A stretch of DNA of 5,486 nt from an uncultured Pseudomonadota bacterium (GTDB lineage Bacteria; Pseudomonadota; Gammaproteobacteria; Burkholderiales; SG8-39). Of this stretch, positions 1 through 5,486 are shown in pieces (within the stretch, counting starts at the first letter, position 1; every line of letters starts with the position of its first letter). A program made the translations under genes and the position numbers. The notes beneath the pieces are model-generated. The model saw nothing but the letters and a program-made list of their open reading frames with translations. It was not told where the DNA came from and did not search any database. The DNA is taken from NCBI GenBank assembly GCA_903895005.1, contig CAITSH010000325.1:1-5486 (forward strand), written 5' to 3'.

Positions 1-5
1 AAGCC

Positions 6-2630
<2,625 letters not shown>

Positions 2631-2643
2631 TAAAGGGAATGAC

Positions 2644-3400
2644 ATGAAACGAATGGCTCTCAACATCGCTGCATGCGCGCTGCTTGCGGTATTTTCATTC
2701 GCGCAAGCCGACGAAATCCGCGTGCTATCGGGAGGCGCCGCAAAGGCGCTGGTCGAGCCGCTGGCTGCGTCGTTCTCGACCGGCGGGCACAAGGCCAACG
2801 TCGAGTTCCAGCCCATGGGGGCCGCTGACCGCGCGCCTTGCCAAGGGCGAGGCCATCGACATGGTCATCATCACCAGCGATGTGCTCGAACGCCTGGAAG
2901 CCGAAGGCAAGCTGCCCAAGGGCATAGGCCGGCCGATCGCACGCGTCGGGGTCGGCGTGGCGGTGAATGAAAACGCGCCGTCGCCGGACATCTCCACGGC
3001 GGATGCTTTCAAGCGCACCGTGCTCGCCGCAAAGTCGGTGGTCTATATCGACCCGAAAATCGGCACCAGCGGCAAGCATGTCGCCGAGGTGTTTGCGCGC
3101 CTGGGTATCGTCGATGCGGTCAAGGCGAAGGAGACATTGGGTACGGGCGGCTACGTCGTCGAGCCGGTCGGCCGCGGTGCCATTGAACTGGGGATACACC
3201 AGATCAGCGAAATCATTCCGGTGAAGGGTGTCCGCCTGGTCGGCCCCTTGCCCGAGGAGCTGCAGAAGTACACCGTTTATGTGGCGGTGCCGGTGCCGGG
3301 CACACCGCGCGCTGCGGCGGTGGATGCCTTTATCGCACACCTGACCGGTCCCGCCGGCAAGGCGCGCCTCGCTGCCGCCGGCTACACCGCGGCACCGTAA
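2644..3400 (+). pseudogene. ModA-like periplasmic solute-binding protein, frameshifted
   Basis: Probable periplasmic substrate-binding protein of an ABC importer, in the ModA/SBP_bac_11 type. The start ATG has an AAAGGGA site about 5 bases upstream. It opens a typical Sec signal peptide: charged MKR, a hydrophobic stretch, and a likely cleavage after AQA (residue 23, before DE). The mature part begins EIRVLSGGAAKAL, the usual first strand and helix of ModA-like proteins. The frame runs correctly to MGA (codons at 2815-2823), then reads nonsense to a stop at 2968-2970. The homologous sequence resumes one base later (LTARLAKGEAIDMVIITSD) and continues through VVYIDPKIGTSGKHVAEVF and GRGAIELGIHQISEI to the stop at 3398-3400. 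Removing one base in 2817-2824 gives about 251 residues, normal for the family. The cause could be a real mutation or an error at the G5 run (2817-2821). The rest is undamaged, so any mutation would be recent. No permease or ATPase partner is in the window, and the substrate cannot be told; molybdate should not be assumed. Confidence 0.85.
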
Positions 3401-3412
3401 TCCCGCCTGCAT

Positions 3413-3449
3413 CGACTGGAAATGCCCGCCTAACGCGGGTTTCCAGTCG
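3413..3449. terminator. long hairpin between convergent genes, possible bidirectional terminator
   Basis: A perfect 10-bp inverted repeat, CGACTGGAAA (3413-3422) with TTTCCAGTCG (3440-3449), encloses a second 5-bp stem, CCCGC (3425-3429) with GCGGG (3435-3439). The loop is five bases and a two-base TG bulge separates the stems. It lies 12 bases after the stop of the binding-protein gene and 5 bases beyond the stop of the minus-strand ATPase gene, where a shared terminator would be expected. Neither strand has a run of T after the stem, so intrinsic termination is uncertain. It may instead protect the 3' ends of the mRNAs. Confidence 0.6.
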
Positions 3450-3454
3450 GTTGC

Positions 3455-4474
3455 TTAAAATCCGATGCGCTGCCTTTTCGCCGCCGCGCGCGCATCCACC
3501 ACGTCGGCTTCACGCACTTCGTCACGACCGGCCAGCCTGGCGTTGCCAAAGGCGTTGAGTATCACGCGGCGCATTTCCCGCGGACCCATCTCGGCCAGTC
3601 TGTCGAGCACGCCGGCCTCGAGTTTTTCCGGGTAGCGCAGTCCCCACTGGTGCGAGCCGCGGATTTCGGTGTAGATCGATTGCGCAATGCGTACCGCCCC
3701 TGCGTGATCCGGTGGGGCGATCTCGTAGACGTTCATGCGGTTGAGGATGGGTTCGGGTATGCGCGAGGCATCGTTCGCGGTGGCGATCCACAGCATGCTC
3801 GAGGCGTCGATGGGGATCTCGACAAACTCGTCGACAAAGTGGCTGGCGGTGTCGTGCTCGAGCAGCGAGTAGAGCGGCCCGAGCGCATCGAACTGGCTGT
3901 CGCCGCCGGCCTTGTCGATTTCGTCGACCATCATAACCGGGTTGGCATAGGTGCCGTTGAGAAACGAATCGAAGACCTTGCCCGGTTTTGCATTTTTCCA
4001 CTGCGACGACGAGCCTGAAAGAATCCAGCCCGCGGTCATCGAGCTCATCGAAATAAAACCGAAGCCCGTCCCGAGCATGTCAGCCATGCGTTTGCCGAAA
4101 TGCGTCTTGCCTATGCCGGGGTCGCCAAGCAGCAGCATGGGCATGAGTTCGAGCGCGTCGTTGCTTGAGGTGCACAGCGCGAGCTGCTTCTTGATGTCAT
4201 CGAGCACTTCACCGAAGTTGGGCAGTTCTTCGTAAAGCGCATCCATGACCGGCAGCCCGGAGGGCTTCACTGTGAGGCGGGTTCCGCCGGTCTTGAGCAT
4301 CTTGGCGTAGGTGGTCTTGAGCGCCTCGTTGGCCGATACGGGTAGTTCCTGCAAGGCCCGGTCGACCTGCGCGACGTCATAGACATCCTTGAACCCGGCG
4401 ATGGGAATCGTCACCGGAAAATTTGCGCCGCCGCTGCTGTGATCAACGTGGTTGCCGCTGTGACCGACTGCCAT
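3455..4474 (-). CDS. stand-alone AAA+ ATPase with a Lon-like ATPase core
   Basis: Predicted soluble AAA+ ATPase of 339 residues. Walker A is GDPGIGKT (117-124) and Walker B is MMVDEID (181-187). Sensor 1 lies in WIATAND (N234), the likely arginine finger is R246 in LNRM, and sensor 2 is R299 in GPREMRR. The stretch from NPVMMVDEIDKAGGD through SLLEHDTASHFVDEFVEIPID to TANDASRIPEPILNRMNVYEI follows the order and wording of the Lon ATPase domain. The product ends about 40 residues after sensor 2, so the Lon Ser-Lys protease domain is absent. The roughly 100-residue N-terminal part is unlike Lon's substrate-binding domain and starts with a His/Ser/Gly-rich stretch. There is no signal peptide or membrane segment. 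An upstream ATG at 4510 would add 12 residues, but the strong GGAGGAG site selects 4474. It probably remodels or unfolds a protein partner; the partner is unknown. The gene is convergent with the binding-protein gene and divergent from aroG, with no operon partner in the window. Confidence 0.9.
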   Translation of the reverse strand: MAVGHSGNHVDHSSGGANFPVTIPIAGFKDVYDVAQVDRALQELPVSANEALKTTYAKMLKTGGTRLTVKPSGLPVMDALYEELPNFGEVLDDIKKQLALCTSSNDALELMPMLLLGDPGIGKTHFGKRMADMLGTGFGFISMSSMTAGWILSGSSSQWKNAKPGKVFDSFLNGTYANPVMMVDEIDKAGGDSQFDALGPLYSLLEHDTASHFVDEFVEIPIDASSMLWIATANDASRIPEPILNRMNVYEIAPPDHAGAVRIAQSIYTEIRGSHQWGLRYPEKLEAGVLDRLAEMGPREMRRVILNAFGNARLAGRDEVREADVVDARAAAKRQRIGF

Positions 4475-4481
4475 GAATGTT

Positions 4482-4488
4482 CTCCTCC
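4482..4488 (-). promoter_or_regulatory. ribosome binding site of the AAA+ ATPase gene
   Basis: On the minus strand this reads GGAGGAG, a near-perfect Shine-Dalgarno sequence, with 7 bases between it and the ATG at 4474-4472. It decides the start: the longer frame beginning at 4510 would place this site inside the coding region. Confidence 0.85.
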
Positions 4489-4827
4489 GCAAGGTTTGGG
4501 AAAAAGTCATTCCGCTCTACAACGATATCGGATCGCGCCAGTGTTTTATTAAGCAATAAACGCTCCAAATTGCGCAATGGATGACGCCACGCCGGAATAC
4601 TTCAGTCGAGACTCGGCTGCAGCCGCGCTTTTTAAGAGCGTGGCGGTGTGCCCTTGTTGTTTTCGTTGGCAGTCGCTGTGAATGGCTGCCAATTGGAACC
4701 GTGTTCCCGAACTTACGGTTGGGCGCGGCGTTGTGCGGCTTGATCATGCGCCGTGCCTCTGCGCGGTGCGTTTCGGGCGCGCCGGCGCACGCCTGAGGGG
4801 AACGGGGCTTGCACGATAGGCGGGAAC
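4489..4827. other. intergenic region between divergent genes, rich in short palindromes
   Basis: No convincing gene is seen here. The part nearest the ATPase gene is AT-rich and carries several perfect dyads: CGATATCG (4523-4530), TTTATT-AAGC-AATAAA (4545-4560), ATTGCGCAAT (4569-4578) and CGGCTGCAGCCG (4614-4625). A further hairpin pairs GCCGCGCT (4622-4629) with AGCGTGGC (4637-4644), and AACCGT (4697-4702) pairs with ACGGTT (4715-4720). The region must contain the promoters for the minus-strand ATPase gene and for the aroG leader. The best plus-strand promoter guess is TTGGGC (4719-4724), 17 bases, then GATCAT (4742-4747), a weak match to the sigma-70 consensus. No good sigma-70 or sigma-54 promoter was found on the minus strand. 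Confidence 0.5.
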
Positions 4828-4917
4828 ATGCTTGAATACGCCACCATGTATCGCACCCATACGTTTGCATTTTACTTTTACAGCTTTTCCCAGCCGCCGG
4901 CGGAGGGAACGAGCTAG
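4828..4917 (+). CDS. Phe/Tyr-rich leader peptide upstream of aroG
   Basis: A short open frame of 29 codons from ATG 4828, or 23 codons from the in-frame ATG 4846, ending at TAG 4915-4917. Its centre reads FAFYFYSF (codons at 4864-4887): four Phe, all TTT, and two Tyr, both TAC. Further Tyr codons lie at 4849-4851 and, with the longer start, 4837-4839. Six of eight residues in the core are aromatic, which is far from chance and recalls the E. coli pheL leader peptide. The product is presumably not functional in itself: translation of the aromatic codons would sense the supply of charged tRNA-Phe and tRNA-Tyr. The longer start is slightly preferred because a purine-rich stretch with AGG (4818-4820) and GGGA (4822-4825) lies just upstream, while 4846 has no visible ribosome site. 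The frame is followed by a terminator and then by aroG, whose product makes the precursor of these same amino acids. Confidence 0.8.
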   Translation: MLEYATMYRTHTFAFYFYSFSQPPAEGTS

Positions 4918-4975
4918 CCTCGTACGTGCAATACCCGAAGAACCGCCAGCGCCACCCGCCTGGCGGTTTTTTTTT
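4895..4975 (+). promoter_or_regulatory. putative aromatic amino acid attenuator of aroG
   Basis: Two mutually exclusive structures can be drawn. The antiterminator pairs 4895-4903 (CGCCGGCGG) with 4943-4951 (CCGCCAGCG) in 8 of 9 positions, with a mismatch at C4898/A4948. Its loop contains a small hairpin, ACGAG (4909-4913) with CTCGT (4919-4923), that exposes the leader's stop codon. The second structure is the terminator 4941-4968, which uses the same CCGCC. A ribosome stalled on the Phe/Tyr codons (4864-4887) would leave 4899-4903 free and allow the antiterminator to form. A ribosome that reaches the stop codon would cover that segment and allow termination. GGCGG at 4819-4823 could also pair with CCGCC at 4894-4898 when the leader is not translated. 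The pairings come from the sequence; the mechanism is inferred from known Phe and Trp attenuators. Confidence 0.7.
4941..4975 (+). terminator. rho-independent terminator in the aroG leader
   Basis: A perfect 9-bp stem pairs AACCGCCAG (4941-4949) with CTGGCGGTT (4960-4968) around a 10-base loop. The stem runs into nine consecutive T residues (4967-4975). This is a classic intrinsic terminator on the plus strand. It follows no ordinary plus-strand gene: the only upstream frame that makes sense of it is the aromatic leader peptide, which stops 23 bases before the stem. The aroG start lies 59 bases after the T run. Confidence 0.92.
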
Positions 4976-5034
4976 ACCCGCGTCAGAAGTTGCTGTCGCC
5001 GAACCGAATAAACCAGCAAGGAAAGCAGGCCATC

Positions 5035-5486
5035 ATGTCCAGCATCAACGATAACCACTCCGTTCCCGCCACCGCGGACAAGACGTCACAAACTGACGAC
5101 GAGCGCATCGACCGGATCATTCCGCTGCCCCCGCCGGAGCACCTCATCCGCTTTTTCCCGATCGAGGACACGTCGGTCGAGGAGCTTGTCGCCGCCACGC
5201 GCCGGGACGTGAGCGGCATCATTCACGGGCAGTCGGACCGCCTGCTGGTGGTGATAGGGCCCTGTTCGATCCACGATCCGTCCGCGGCCGTTGAATACGC
5301 GCGCCAGCTTGCCGTCGAACGCAAAAAGCATTTCGGTGAACTTGAAGTCGTGATGCGCGTGTATTTCGAAAAGCCGCGCACCACCGTCGGGTGGAAGGGC
5401 CTTATCAACGATCCTTACCTGAACGGCAGTTTCCGCATCAACGAGGGCTTGCGCGTGGCGCGCGACCTGCTGGTGCGCATCAACCA
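5035..5486 (+). CDS. aroG: 3-deoxy-7-phosphoheptulonate synthase, type I (partial, 3' end outside window)
   Basis: DAHP synthase condenses phosphoenolpyruvate with erythrose 4-phosphate, the first step of the shikimate pathway to Phe, Tyr and Trp, in the cytoplasm. The 150 visible codons are open to the window edge; the E. coli family is about 350 residues. GPCSIHDP (75-82) supplies C77, equivalent to the metal-binding C61 of E. coli AroG. MRVYFEKPRTTVGWKGLINDP (from 107) supplies R108 and K113, equivalent to the substrate-binding R92 and K97. The N-terminus (DDERIDRIIPLPPP, from 21) resembles the Phe-regulated AroG more than AroF or AroH. It keeps the Asp pair (D21-D22) that in AroG contributes to the Phe site, so feedback by Phe is likely but unproven here. 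The chain has about 16 extra N-terminal residues. The start ATG has AAGGAAA (5018-5024) 10 bases upstream. Expression is probably controlled by the attenuator immediately upstream. Confidence 0.96.
   Translation, partial: MSSINDNHSVPATADKTSQTDDERIDRIIPLPPPEHLIRFFPIEDTSVEELVAATRRDVSGIIHGQSDRLLVVIGPCSIHDPSAAVEYARQLAVERKKHFGELEVVMRVYFEKPRTTVGWKGLINDPYLNGSFRINEGLRVARDLLVRIN

Noticed and set aside
2811..2830. Programmed ribosomal frameshift in the binding-protein gene
   Set aside because: No stop codon or recognised slippery arrangement sits at the switch point, and this family is not known to use recoding. A one-base mutation or error is simpler.
2660..3412. Minus-strand open frame of 250 codons
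   Set aside because: It is antisense to the binding-protein gene, whose plus-strand translation is clearly the homologous one once the frameshift is allowed for.
4622..4644. Hairpin GCCGCGCT / AGCGTGGC as a terminator
   Set aside because: There is no T run directly after the stem on either strand and no gene ends nearby.
4581..4796. Plus-strand open frame of 71 codons upstream of the aroG leader
   Set aside because: The translation is Arg/Ala-rich with no recognisable domain, there is no clear ribosome site, and it reads like random GC-rich sequence.
4517..4870. Minus-strand open frame of 117 codons in the intergenic region
   Set aside because: It has no recognisable domain and unusual composition (many Cys, Trp, His and Arg), and it runs antisense through the leader-peptide region. 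It is best explained as chance.
4650..4980. A structured housekeeping RNA (6S, tmRNA, RNase P or SRP RNA) ending at the terminator
   Set aside because: None of the conserved sequence blocks I know from those RNAs could be found, and the aromatic leader frame explains the terminator better.

Overview
The window is GC-rich and carries ordinary chromosomal bacterial genes. The alanyl-tRNA synthetase and DAHP synthase both resemble their E. coli counterparts closely. With the GC content, this suggests a proteobacterium, most likely a betaproteobacterium; that placement is an inference from protein resemblance, not a phylogeny.

Layout, left to right. (1) Positions 6-2630, plus strand: a complete alaS. 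(2) Thirteen bases later, positions 2644-3400, plus strand: an exported ModA-like solute-binding protein whose reading frame is broken by one surplus base at about 2817-2824. (3) Positions 3413-3449: a long hairpin between convergent genes. (4) Positions 3455-4474, minus strand: a stand-alone AAA+ ATPase whose core resembles the ATPase domain of Lon, with no protease domain. Its start is set by a strong GGAGGAG site. (5) Positions 4475-5034: a 560-bp intergenic region between divergent genes. (6) Positions 5035-5486, plus strand: the first 150 codons of aroG, a type I DAHP synthase that runs off the window.

The most interesting part is the second half of the intergenic region. It holds a short open frame (start 4828 or 4846, stop 4915-4917) with a run of Phe and Tyr codons (FAFYFYSF). 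A textbook rho-independent terminator follows 23 bases after the stop, and aroG starts 59 bases beyond that. A segment at the end of the short frame can pair with the 5' arm of the terminator in 8 of 9 positions. This is the arrangement of a ribosome-mediated transcription attenuator. It would sense charged tRNA-Phe and/or tRNA-Tyr and control the first enzyme of the shikimate pathway. In E. coli, aroG is known to be controlled by the TyrR repressor instead.

alaS and the binding-protein gene are probably co-transcribed. The AAA+ gene and aroG are transcribed divergently. No tRNA, rRNA, CRISPR array or mobile element was seen.
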